The notes beneath the pieces are model-generated. The model did not search any database. It had not been told where the DNA came from and worked only from the letters and a program-made list of their open reading frames with translations. Shown piece by piece: positions 45,101 through 52,408 of a stretch of 64,000 bases of DNA (within the stretch, counting starts at the first letter, position 1; every line of letters starts with the position of its first letter). The stretch comes from Neokomagataea thailandica NBRC 106555 (lineage in GTDB: Bacteria > Pseudomonadota > Alphaproteobacteria > Acetobacterales > Acetobacteraceae). The stretch covers positions 23,201-87,200 of the forward strand of contig NZ_BCZB01000014.1 of the NCBI RefSeq assembly GCF_001598495.1, given 5' to 3'. The translations under genes and the position numbers were made by a program.

Positions 45101-45875
45101 CGGCGTCCATTCGCGCATCCCCAATACCATCCATCGCGTCCTCACCCGGGCACAAGCTGGTAATCTGAGCGTGAACACACTCACCTCCAGCACAAGCGTC
45201 CACGCACCGCCCTTCGGCGGGTACGGCCTATCCGGCTGTGGTGCCAAGCTGGGCGGCCCATTAGCCCTACGCCAACTGCAAGCTAACATTCCCGCCCTTC
45301 ACTTCCCACATTTTAGCCCTACAGATATGAACCCCGGCCATATCTCGCGGATTGCCGCTAATCTCGTTGCCTTCCTAGAGAGCCGAGATGCCGTTTCTGC
45401 CCGGACAATCCGCCAAGACATTGCTCATAACCTCCTCGGCAGTTCACTCACCCTACCCGCTGCCATTGGTGAAACCCGCACCCTCACCCTTATCCCATGT
45501 GGTACAGTCCTTTGCGCGGGGGAAAGCTGGCCCGCCCTCTTGCGTGCCGTTGGCATGGCACTCGGCACCGGCAATACAGCCCTCGTCCTCGCCCCCAAAA
45601 CAGCACTTGAATGGATGCAACGCCTGCCCCAAAGCCTTGCAGACCAGATCCAGCGTGTAGATCCCGGCGCACTCCCCGAATGTGACGCCATGATCTTCGA
45701 GCGCGGCAGCACAACCGCACAAGATGCGGCTGCAACATTGACCGCACGTGAAGGGCGGATCGTACCGCTTTATCCGCTCGACAGCGTCCGCCCAGAATGG
45801 CTACTGCAAGAACGCGTCACCTGCGTTAATGAAGAGGCCCTGTCCGGTGCACCCACCGTTATGGCCTTAATGTAA
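42183..45875 (+). CDS. putA: PutA-like bifunctional proline catabolism protein, divergent active sites
   Basis: A 1230-residue protein (from ATG 42183; frame opens at GTG 42114) with full PutA layout: helical N-terminal part, proline dehydrogenase barrel (about 230-510), aldehyde dehydrogenase (about 600-1070) and the C-terminal ALDH-like tail ending in VNEEALSGAPTVMALM. No N-terminal ribbon-helix-helix is evident. Key residues differ from the family: KLSALHP reads TLRPALL, RLVKGAYW reads RLTRGAAW, RIYAPVG reads RLHAPIG, YLVRRLLENG reads ALVKQLRESDG; in the ALDH, SPWNFP reads SPWSSP and AETGGQN reads ARSSGQN, while the catalytic Cys remains (SGQNC). It is therefore PutA by fold, with doubtful activity. 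Confidence 0.85.
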   Translation: MTSPLTVPALASPFLDMLPQTGRMPAMPSRITVDAMRHTSEFACITELLSLVITSAEQDSAINTQAEHLASILRTASRSAIGTLLEAFPPTSAHGRALLALAEAFLRIPDHATREALIDAQVRHLEWITPTAKTSAPTLVSMLTRGLSLASLLRKGGALSLRRLTLQTSAPLIRHGLEKTLRAAAEEVTLGTTPSEALRNAQSTRKRGFNHTFDLCAPAALDMAQAHKAQHHFEALLEACSRHAGMTGGRSERPSLTLRPALLCPHFSSMRHEHVMTAFLPILSRLAERTRQLDLALILTVEHSREIDLCLDLITALCTQRELEGWDGLGMTVQAHDRRALAITQHLIALGRSTGRRLIIRLTRGAAWRAEHNREDTLAPTPLFSRSCHTNLSYLACTQALLKNLNCTYPHFATHNPRLVAHIQTLAPNAKRGDFEFECLHGLAQPLAETLISAKDKNAPPCRLHAPIGPASTVLPALVKQLRESDGPSPLLSSKTHTTDDVIEALTANPVTAAQTLRAQHPYAEPSPDESTDPNSLPLLFELDLSDATDQVTLHHALTTTTPDTLPFIHPLIAEPPTERTPPHFGRRICNPAARQDAIGDVLDTDGETLLKALSTADAHLSDWRQYPAAHRATLLRNAAAAIEADYVPLLGLIIRETGKTFPSALSELRDGVTALYQAAQDAENSSLTATPLGLIACISPWSSPFAAFMRQIAFALAAGNSVLAKPAAATPFTAEAAIQHLHRAGIPQTTLLFLPGNEQVGEELVSDHRIDGVLFTGSTAASKALSRLIAQRTGRTGDPVSLIARSSGQNALLADSSAQPGQIVHDVIRLAFTDSGQNCGAVRILLLQDDNAENVLTLLRGALSTLNLGDPCRIDTDIGPMISAEARTETLAHIDQMRRAGRKVWTAPLKEPDRNAGHHPGSYLAPTLIDIGRVADIPREVFGPVLHIRRFHRNELEGVIDAVNATGYGLSFGVHSRIPNTIHRVLTRAQAGNLSVNTLTSSTSVHAPPFGGYGLSGCGAKLGGPLALRQLQANIPALHFPHFSPTDMNPGHISRIAANLVAFLESRDAVSARTIRQDIAHNLLGSSLTLPAAIGETRTLTLIPCGTVLCAGESWPALLRAVGMALGTGNTALVLAPKTALEWMQRLPQSLADQIQRVDPGALPECDAMIFERGSTTAQDAAATLTAREGRIVPLYPLDSVRPEWLLQERVTCVNEEALSGAPTVMALM

Positions 45876-45924
45876 AGTCGATCTCTCTCCCTAAGCCCCA
45901 CCACCGGAGCCTGCGCAAAACACC

Positions 45925-47283
45925 ATGATCAGCCTGTTCGACCTTTTTAAAATCGGGATTGGCCCGTCATCATCTCACACCGTCGGCCCGATGCGTGCGG
46001 CACGGCGTTTCATCGCGCATCTCCCCACCGAACAACCCATCCACCGTATTCAAGTCATCCTCTACGGTTCACTCGCATGGACCGCTAAAGGCCACGCAAC
46101 AGATACCGCCATTATGCTCGGCCTCTGGGGAGAAAGCCCTGAAACCATCAATCCTGATGATGCCCCAGCAATCCTCAACACCCTGCACGATCAGAAATAC
46201 CTCACCGTTAACGCGCAACACATCGCCTTTGACCCCGAACACGATATCATCCTTGATACCGCCACCACGCCCCCTGTTCACCCCAATACCCTACAATTTA
46301 GCGCCCTCTCCATCACGGGAGAGACGCTCCTAAAAGCCCGCTTCTGCTCCGTCGGTGGTGGCTTTATTGTGCCGGAAGACCATACTGAAGGCGCAACATA
46401 TACCTTACCGGACATGCCGCTCGACTTTACCAGCGGCGTCGAACTCCTCAACCGCACACAAGAGAGCAATCTCTCCATCGCAGACGTCGTCATGACCAAT
46501 GAAGAAGTGCTGCGCCCTAAGGCCGAAATTACAGCTTACCTTGACCGCATCATTGACGTCATGATGGCCTGCATCAATCGCGGCCTGACCCAAAACGGCA
46601 CCCTACCCGGCCGCCTCAAAGTCAAACGCCGCGCCGCCGCACTACATGAGCGGCTGCAAGCAACCACGTTCCAAAACCAAAAGCCAGCCCATGAAATCAT
46701 GGATTGGGTAAGCCTCTACGCCATTGCTGTGAATGAGGAAAATGCCGCAGGCAGCCGCGTCGTAACCGCACCGACAAATGGTGCTGCAGGCGTTATTCCA
46801 GCTGTTTTACGTTATTACCGAGACCATTGCCCCCAAGCATCACAAGACGGCCTGCGAAAATTTCTCCTCACCGCTGCGGCCATTGGCGGCCTTTTCAAAC
46901 TCAATGCCTCCATCTCTGGTGCAGAAGTTGGCTGCCAAGGTGAAGTTGGCGTTGCCTCCTCTATGGCCGCAGCAGGCCTCGCCGCCGCACTAGGCGCAAA
47001 CCCACAACAAGTCGAAAATGCTGCCGAAATCGGTATGGAGCATCACCTCGGCATGACCTGTGACCCCATCGCAGGCTTAGTGCAAATCCCATGCATTGAA
47101 CGCAATGCTTTCGGCGCCATAAAAGCCATTAATGCGGCATCACTCGCCATGCATGGGGACGGCGCACACCACGTATCCCTTGATCACGTCATTCGCACCA
47201 TGGCGGAAACCGGCCGAGACATGAACCACCGCTACAAAGAAACCTCTCTCGGCGGCCTTGCGGTCAACGTCCCTGAATGTTGA
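45925..47283 (+). CDS. sdaA: L-serine ammonia-lyase (single-chain)
   Basis: An Fe-S L-serine dehydratase of 452 residues that converts serine to pyruvate and ammonia. Both domains are present: the N-terminal beta domain starting [21 protein letters not shown] and the C-terminal alpha domain with cluster-binding cysteines in [21 protein letters not shown] and the family end [11 protein letters not shown]. It lies 49 bases downstream of the putA-like gene and may share its transcript, which would group amino acid catabolism. Confidence 0.95.
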   Translation: MISLFDLFKIGIGPSSSHTVGPMRAARRFIAHLPTEQPIHRIQVILYGSLAWTAKGHATDTAIMLGLWGESPETINPDDAPAILNTLHDQKYLTVNAQHIAFDPEHDIILDTATTPPVHPNTLQFSALSITGETLLKARFCSVGGGFIVPEDHTEGATYTLPDMPLDFTSGVELLNRTQESNLSIADVVMTNEEVLRPKAEITAYLDRIIDVMMACINRGLTQNGTLPGRLKVKRRAAALHERLQATTFQNQKPAHEIMDWVSLYAIAVNEENAAGSRVVTAPTNGAAGVIPAVLRYYRDHCPQASQDGLRKFLLTAAAIGGLFKLNASISGAEVGCQGEVGVASSMAAAGLAAALGANPQQVENAAEIGMEHHLGMTCDPIAGLVQIPCIERNAFGAIKAINAASLAMHGDGAHHVSLDHVIRTMAETGRDMNHRYKETSLGGLAVNVPEC

Positions 47284-47606
47284 TTTTTAGAGGGTGTTCC
47301 GGGCTAGTCCTCATTTCATCAATGGCCGCTAAGATCTTTTACCCGTTCAAACGACCCAATAGGGGTGGCGTCTACCTCAAGCCGTCACAACACGCCAATG
47401 CACCTGCATGACCCCACATCATTCGGAAAAGTCTTAACCCAAACCACTTTCACGGAGTGGGACATAAACCACTCCAACCAATGGCCGACAGGATTATGGC
47501 CTGTTTTTCTGGCACCGTATTCGTGCCCCAGAGAGAACACGTCATCCTACACGCAAAGTAACGGGCCCCCATACAGTGCCCGTTACCCCCAAAAGCCTGT
47601 TTACCC
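47284..47606. other. Gene-free, hairpin-rich stretch after sdaA
   Basis: About 320 bases without a credible coding frame. Hairpins by eye: GGAGTGG/CCACTCC (47454-47475), ACAGG/CCTGT followed by a T-run (47488-47508, a possible sdaA terminator), GGCAC/GTGCC near 47511-47527, and GTAACGGGC/GCCCGTTAC (47558-47586). A long-range pair GTGTTC (47294-47299)/GAACAC (47535-47540) encloses the first three. May be a structured RNA or a decayed element. Confidence 0.35.
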
Positions 47607-48314
47607 TTACTCGCCCAGCTCCGCCTGTATCTCTACCGTCGCAGACACAACCTGCTCTTCACGGCTCGCCTGCGGCGGGGCCATAGGCGCACTACGCAAA
47701 CTTAACGCCGCCATCATAGGGCGCGGCGCTCCCTCATAACCCGCATTAATCCGCACATCATGGAGCCGAATAAGCTTCAAGCCCAGCGCCTTCGCATTCT
47801 CTTCCGCCTGCGGACGAACCTTCTCCAGCGCCTCCAAACGCGCCTTCTTCAATAAGGCATCCCGTGAAGCCTGATCCAATGACCAATCTGTCCCATCAAG
47901 CATCAAGCCCTGCGCCTGCAATATGCCCGCCAACTCTAGAATACGCCCCGCATCTTCACCGCTCAGCGTAACATCCTGACGCGCAATCCAGCGCGTATGA
48001 CCATGTTCCGGCGTCTCATCATCAATGGTGTAACTTCCCGCCTTGGCATCCACACCTGCCTGTCCCGAAACTGCTTTCATTGCTGCCGCAATCGACACAT
48101 TCAGTGCTTTCTGCGCCCCCATTGGAGATGCGTTTTCAGACCGCGCATATAAATGCGCCGTTAGCCGCGTTGCGGGAGCCCTCACCTCATTCGTAATAGA
48201 AAAATTCAACGTCGTCATATCATGATCCTGCACAGCAGCCTCAGCACGCCCCAACAGCCCACACAATAGGCCAGCAGCACAAAGAGCACCAAAAGTGAAA
48301 CGTGAATATGTCAT
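47607..48314 (-). CDS. SIMPL domain periplasmic protein
   Basis: A 235-residue exported protein of the SIMPL (DUF541) family, whose bacterial members affect oxidative or envelope stress tolerance; mechanism unknown. Signal peptide about 1-26. The domain shows the expected repeated strands and the helix ALLKKARLEALEKVRPQAEENAKALGLKL (in part), followed by a LIRLHDVRINAG strand. It overlaps the upstream small exported gene by ATGA, so they form a pair. Confidence 0.85.
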   Translation of the reverse strand: MTYSRFTFGALCAAGLLCGLLGRAEAAVQDHDMTTLNFSITNEVRAPATRLTAHLYARSENASPMGAQKALNVSIAAAMKAVSGQAGVDAKAGSYTIDDETPEHGHTRWIARQDVTLSGEDAGRILELAGILQAQGLMLDGTDWSLDQASRDALLKKARLEALEKVRPQAEENAKALGLKLIRLHDVRINAGYEGAPRPMMAALSLRSAPMAPPQASREEQVVSATVEIQAELGE

Positions 48315-48703
48315 GAGTGTCCCTGACTATGTTCCAACAGCACCAAAGCACGACGTAACCGCTCAATTCCGGCACGAAGATGGCCATTTTGGCACAATTT
48401 TACGCCATGAGCCCGCAAACGCCGCGCATCTTCCATCGCCCCAACCAAAACGCCATGAGGCTCCGCGATAATCGCATCCACATTTGAGACCAGTTGTTCA
48501 CAATATTCTGGACTATCCGTAGTAACGGAAATCACACCATCACCATGATGCGGATTAGCCTGCATAAACCGACCCATCACACGCCCATCATCATTCCGAG
48601 AGAGTGTATCAACCTGCACAGAACGTACCTCCTGTGACATGATCTTAGGACTCCCCGCCACACCGAGGCTACACAAACAGAGAAAAATAAGAACATGCTT
48701 CAT
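48311..48703 (-). CDS. Small exported protein of unknown function
   Basis: A 130-residue protein with a signal peptide (MKHVLIFLCLCSLGVAGS), a short beta-like middle part (GDGVISVTTDSPEYC) and a helical C-terminal half (GAMEDARRLRAHGVKLCQNGHLRAGIERL in part). Two Cys in the mature part (SPEYC and VKLC) may pair. I do not recognise a family. It is coupled to the SIMPL gene and lies 130 bases downstream of the histidine kinase gene. Confidence 0.7.
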   Translation of the reverse strand: MKHVLIFLCLCSLGVAGSPKIMSQEVRSVQVDTLSRNDDGRVMGRFMQANPHHGDGVISVTTDSPEYCEQLVSNVDAIIAEPHGVLVGAMEDARRLRAHGVKLCQNGHLRAGIERLRRALVLLEHSQGHS

Positions 48704-48833
48704 GGCTTATCCATTTCAGCCATCTGCGCGCCCCATAACACGAAGACCAAACGGCGCTTACAATACTGAGCGATGAACCATGACATTATATCCCCCAACA
48801 TCATCACAAGATGAGCGCGGCATGAAACTTCCG

Positions 48834-50252
48834 TCATACGATAGACCCCTCCCGCACCAACTCACCCCCTAGAGATGGAATATATAACGTCACACCTAAG
48901 CCCGGTTTCCGATCTTGCAAAACCATACGCCCATTATGCAAAGCAACAACAGCCTGAACGAGTGATAACCCCAAGCCTGACCCCGGTGTATGACGGGCCG
49001 CCTCCGCACGAAAAAACCGCTCTGATGCACGGGCCATATCATCCGGACTCATCCCCGGCCCGGCATCCATCACTGCAATAAACACATCATTCCCGACCAT
49101 CCCGGCATGCATCACCACATCCGTTCCTGATGGTGCAAATTTAATGGCATTATCCAATAAATTAGCGAGTGCTTGCTGTAATAAATGCCGGTCTCCATGC
49201 ACCGGACGCACAGCATCAACACGTAATTTTAAACGCAAAGACGCTTCTTCAGCACTGGCTTCGTATAATTCCGCAAGCCCTTCCAGCAAGGGCGGCACCT
49301 CCAAATCGGTAAAGGCCGCGCGGCGTGTTCCAGCCTCCAATTGCGCAATACGCAATAACGCCTCAAAAATAGACGTCACATGGTCCAAATCAACCACAGC
49401 CCGATCCACCGCAGACCGCAGCGCCTGTTCTGACGTTGCCGTCACACTCGCCTCTTCCAAACGCGCACGCGCACGCGTAATTGGCGTCCGTAAATCATGG
49501 GCAATCGCGTTCGAAACTTGGCGCACGCCATCCATCAAACGATCAATACGCTCCAACATTTCATTCACAGTTTGACTAATTGAATCCGTTTCATTCCCCG
49601 TCAGAGGCATGCGGCGACTCAAATCTCCCCGTGCAACGGCTGCCGTCGTCCGCGCTATGGAGCCGACAACCTGCCGAAAAATCCCGCGCATTACCAAGGC
49701 CCCACCCGCCGCCAAGAGCGACACCATGATCCACGCCCAAATCAACGTATCCATCAAAACATGCCGGACCAGCTCCCGCCCATGAATATCGCGGCCAACA
49801 ATCAACCCACATCCACCAGGCAAAATATAAGCATGCATCTTCGCACGGGTTCGGAAACTATCACGCTGTATCGCTAACTCATAAAAATGATCCGTCCCCG
49901 AAACGGCCGTCGGCCACCCCGGTAAATTGCCCGCATAACGCCGCCCCGTCGGGCCAACTAACAAATACAACGCGTCATCTTCAACATTATGATCCAACCG
50001 ATCTTGGATCGCCCGTACAAGGCCAGCCATCCCCCCACGCTGCGCACGTTGCGCCAGATCATGCGCATCAACCTGCACAGCAACTTCCACCCGGCGCTCA
50101 ATCTGCCCCGTCGTATTCCACCAGATAAACGACAAAAAAAGACCGGCGGACAGCACAAACACTGAGCCATAAGCCAGCGCAAAATTTAACCCCGCAGACC
50201 GCACGGGCCAACGGGGCTTAAAAGACTTCACTAAAAACTGAGGCACGCGCAT
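48834..50252 (-). CDS. Two-component sensor histidine kinase
   Basis: A 472-residue inner-membrane kinase. First helix about 23-45, periplasmic sensor about 46-165, second helix about 168-190, HAMP about 190-243. The phosphorylated residue is His252 (IAHDLRTPITRAR). The ATP-binding part has LANLLDNAIKFAP (N box), DAGPGMSPDD (G1), RFFRAEAARH (F box) and GSGLGLSLV (G2). The periplasmic domain is short with no known ligand fold. It follows the response regulator after 13 bases. Confidence 0.94.
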   Translation of the reverse strand: MRVPQFLVKSFKPRWPVRSAGLNFALAYGSVFVLSAGLFLSFIWWNTTGQIERRVEVAVQVDAHDLAQRAQRGGMAGLVRAIQDRLDHNVEDDALYLLVGPTGRRYAGNLPGWPTAVSGTDHFYELAIQRDSFRTRAKMHAYILPGGCGLIVGRDIHGRELVRHVLMDTLIWAWIMVSLLAAGGALVMRGIFRQVVGSIARTTAAVARGDLSRRMPLTGNETDSISQTVNEMLERIDRLMDGVRQVSNAIAHDLRTPITRARARLEEASVTATSEQALRSAVDRAVVDLDHVTSIFEALLRIAQLEAGTRRAAFTDLEVPPLLEGLAELYEASAEEASLRLKLRVDAVRPVHGDRHLLQQALANLLDNAIKFAPSGTDVVMHAGMVGNDVFIAVMDAGPGMSPDDMARASERFFRAEAARHTPGSGLGLSLVQAVVALHNGRMVLQDRKPGLGVTLYIPSLGGELVREGSIV

Positions 50253-50265
50253 CTCGCTTTAACCG

Positions 50266-50946
50266 TCAATCAGCACGTAAAATATAACCCGCATTACGGA
50301 TGGTATGAATCAACGCATGGTCAAACGGCTTATCTACTTTCTGCCGCAAACGCGAAACATGCACGTCAATCACATTGGTCTGCGGGTCAAAGTGATAATC
50401 CCACACACGCTCCAACAGCATAGTCCGCGTCACAACCTGCCCCGCATGTCGAACCAAAAACTCTAATAAACGAAATTCCCGGGGTTGCAGGTCTATCTTC
50501 TCTCCACCGCGCTTTACAGTACGCGCCAACAAATCCATTTCCAGATCTGCTACCGTTAAACGTGTTTGCGGCACTACCTCCGAACGACCGCGCCGCCCCA
50601 AGGCTTCAACACGCGCCATCAACTCAGAAAACGCAAAAGGCTTGGTCACATAATCATCGCCACCCGCTTTCAGCCCAGCCACCCGATCATCCACATCAGC
50701 CAAAGCGGAAAGAAGCAGAACGGGCGTCGCGTTATTCTGTACCCGCAATGTCTCCAAAATACGTACACCATCTATGCCACCGGGCAACATACGGTCCAAA
50801 ATCAGTACATCGTAGCTTTCACTGACAGCAAGGAACAAACCATCCTTGCCATTATCTGCCTCATCAACGACATGCCCGGCTTCACGCAGCCCTTTCAGCA
50901 CAAAGGCGCGGACCGTAACATCGTCCTCGACCAAAAGGATACGCAT
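50266..50946 (-). CDS. OmpR-family response regulator
   Basis: A 226-residue regulator with a receiver domain (acidic pocket Glu8/Asp9, phospho-acceptor Asp51 in LILDRMLPGG, Lys in TKPFAF) and a C-terminal winged helix (LQPREFRLLEFLVRHAG, RTMLLERVWDYHFDPQTNVIDVHVSRLR in part). It is the cognate partner of the kinase just downstream and lies 59 bases after the DegS-like protease gene. Confidence 0.95.
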   Translation of the reverse strand: MRILLVEDDVTVRAFVLKGLREAGHVVDEADNGKDGLFLAVSESYDVLILDRMLPGGIDGVRILETLRVQNNATPVLLLSALADVDDRVAGLKAGGDDYVTKPFAFSELMARVEALGRRGRSEVVPQTRLTVADLEMDLLARTVKRGGEKIDLQPREFRLLEFLVRHAGQVVTRTMLLERVWDYHFDPQTNVIDVHVSRLRQKVDKPFDHALIHTIRNAGYILRAD

Positions 50947-51005
50947 AGCTCTCTCTCACTTCCCAAACGCTGGAAAATATCACCTTAACGCTTCACGACA
51001 GCAGA

Positions 51006-52265
51006 TCAATCATCTGCCTCAGTCGGTCGGGCACCAATATGCACAACAAGATTCAAATCACCATGCCCACGCCGCACAACAAACGTCAGATCCGTACCGG
51101 GACGGGCCGCAGCGATGCTCCGCAACAACATGCGTGCACTCGTCACGGCAGCACCATCCACCTGCCGAACAATATCTCCGCCCTGAAGACCGCTCTTTTG
51201 TGCAGGCCCCCCGGCATCAACGCTAGCAATGCTCACATTCGTATCGCCATCATTCAACGTAATACCCAACCACCCATGCTCCGCATGACCAGTCCGCTCA
51301 ATTTCCGCAACAACTGGCGCAACGATTTCTGACGGAATCCCAAAACCAATTCCAACAGAACCACCAGCGGGCGTCACAATCGCGGCATTAATGGCCACAA
51401 CCTGCCCACGCATATTAAACGCTGGACCACCAGAATTTCCCGGATTAATCGGCGCATCTAACTGGATGAAATCATCCAAAGATCCAATACCCAGATCCCG
51501 CCCCGCAGCAGATACGATACCCGCCGTTACAGATGAACCAAACCCAAAAGGGTTACCCGCCACCAAAATCCAGTCTCCAATATCCGTCTGGCGTGAATCT
51601 CCCCATGTGACATAAGGCAAAGGCTCAGGACTCTCGACCTTAATGACCGCGATATCGGTCAGTGGATCAGCACCCAATAAATGGGCAGGAAGTTCCAACC
51701 CATTTGATAATGATACCACCACGCGCCCATTATCACCCACAACGTGGCGGTTCGTGACGATAATACCCGTTGGATCAACAATAAACCCTGAGCCTGCTCC
51801 CACCATTTCCTCAGAGGCACGCTTCATTTTATCATGATACCGCTTTTCAAGGGGGGTCCCACGAATTTGCGGCGGCGTATGGTCATGCCCATCCTGCGCT
51901 AATTGGGTCGTCGCGATGTTCACAACAGCCGGAATAACTTGGCGCACCAAGGGTGCAAACGTCAGGGGCGCATACTTTACCAACAAGGGCGGCAGAGCCG
52001 ATGAAACCTCTGGTGCTGCTGGCTGAATAGGTATCCCTTGCGCATCCGTGCTTTCCCCCGCCACTGGCTGCTCTCCCACAAGGAGGGGAGAGACTGAACC
52101 CGCCACCGGCACAGAAGGCGACACCTCTTTGAGCGAGACAGACGCTGAAGAGGAGGGATGAATCCCAAGTCGTGCATGATCCAGTGCAAGTACCCCCGCC
52201 AAAGTGACAACGGCAGCACTAGCTCCCCCAATAACGGCGGAAAGAAAAGCGCGGTTCACAGACAT
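51006..52265 (-). CDS. DegS/DegQ-like periplasmic serine protease, one PDZ
   Basis: A 419-residue trypsin-like protease with an N-terminal membrane anchor or signal (about 8-30), a Ser/Pro-rich linker (about 35-95), and the catalytic domain with His174 (TNRHVV), Asp204 (LTDIAVI) and Ser278 (NPGNSGG). A single C-terminal PDZ domain spans about 325-410. One PDZ plus possible anchoring matches DegS, which cleaves anti-sigma factors on envelope stress. Adjacent regulatory genes suggest the two-component system and protease act in the same stress response; inference. Confidence 0.9.
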   Translation of the reverse strand: MSVNRAFLSAVIGGASAAVVTLAGVLALDHARLGIHPSSSASVSLKEVSPSVPVAGSVSPLLVGEQPVAGESTDAQGIPIQPAAPEVSSALPPLLVKYAPLTFAPLVRQVIPAVVNIATTQLAQDGHDHTPPQIRGTPLEKRYHDKMKRASEEMVGAGSGFIVDPTGIIVTNRHVVGDNGRVVVSLSNGLELPAHLLGADPLTDIAVIKVESPEPLPYVTWGDSRQTDIGDWILVAGNPFGFGSSVTAGIVSAAGRDLGIGSLDDFIQLDAPINPGNSGGPAFNMRGQVVAINAAIVTPAGGSVGIGFGIPSEIVAPVVAEIERTGHAEHGWLGITLNDGDTNVSIASVDAGGPAQKSGLQGGDIVRQVDGAAVTSARMLLRSIAAARPGTDLTFVVRRGHGDLNLVVHIGARPTEADD

Positions 52266-52360
52266 TCAAGCAACGTATTGTTCATCCGGCAACCGTACCA
52301 CACAGTTTTCAAGATTCACAAAACCCGTTTCTTCATTACTCTATAAAAACAACGCTTTTC

Positions 52361-52392
52361 TCTAAGGGCACCTCGAAAAGAGTGCCCTTAGA
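52361..52392. terminator. Hairpin after Hint protein gene
   Basis: Perfect 11-base stem TCTAAGGGCAC (52361-52371)/GTGCCCTTAGA (52382-52392), ten-base loop, 16 bases beyond the Hint gene stop. T-run is weak, so termination efficiency is uncertain. Confidence 0.55.
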
Positions 52393-52408
52393 AGGCAAAA
52401 TATATCCC

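Noticed and set aside
47284..47606. Possible insertion-sequence remnant
   Set aside because: I could not find matching terminal repeats, target duplication or transposase motifs, so I do not call a mobile element.
47365..47739. 124-residue plus-strand frame after sdaA
   Set aside because: Runs into the antisense of the SIMPL gene, lacks recognisable features; treated as part of a non-coding stretch.
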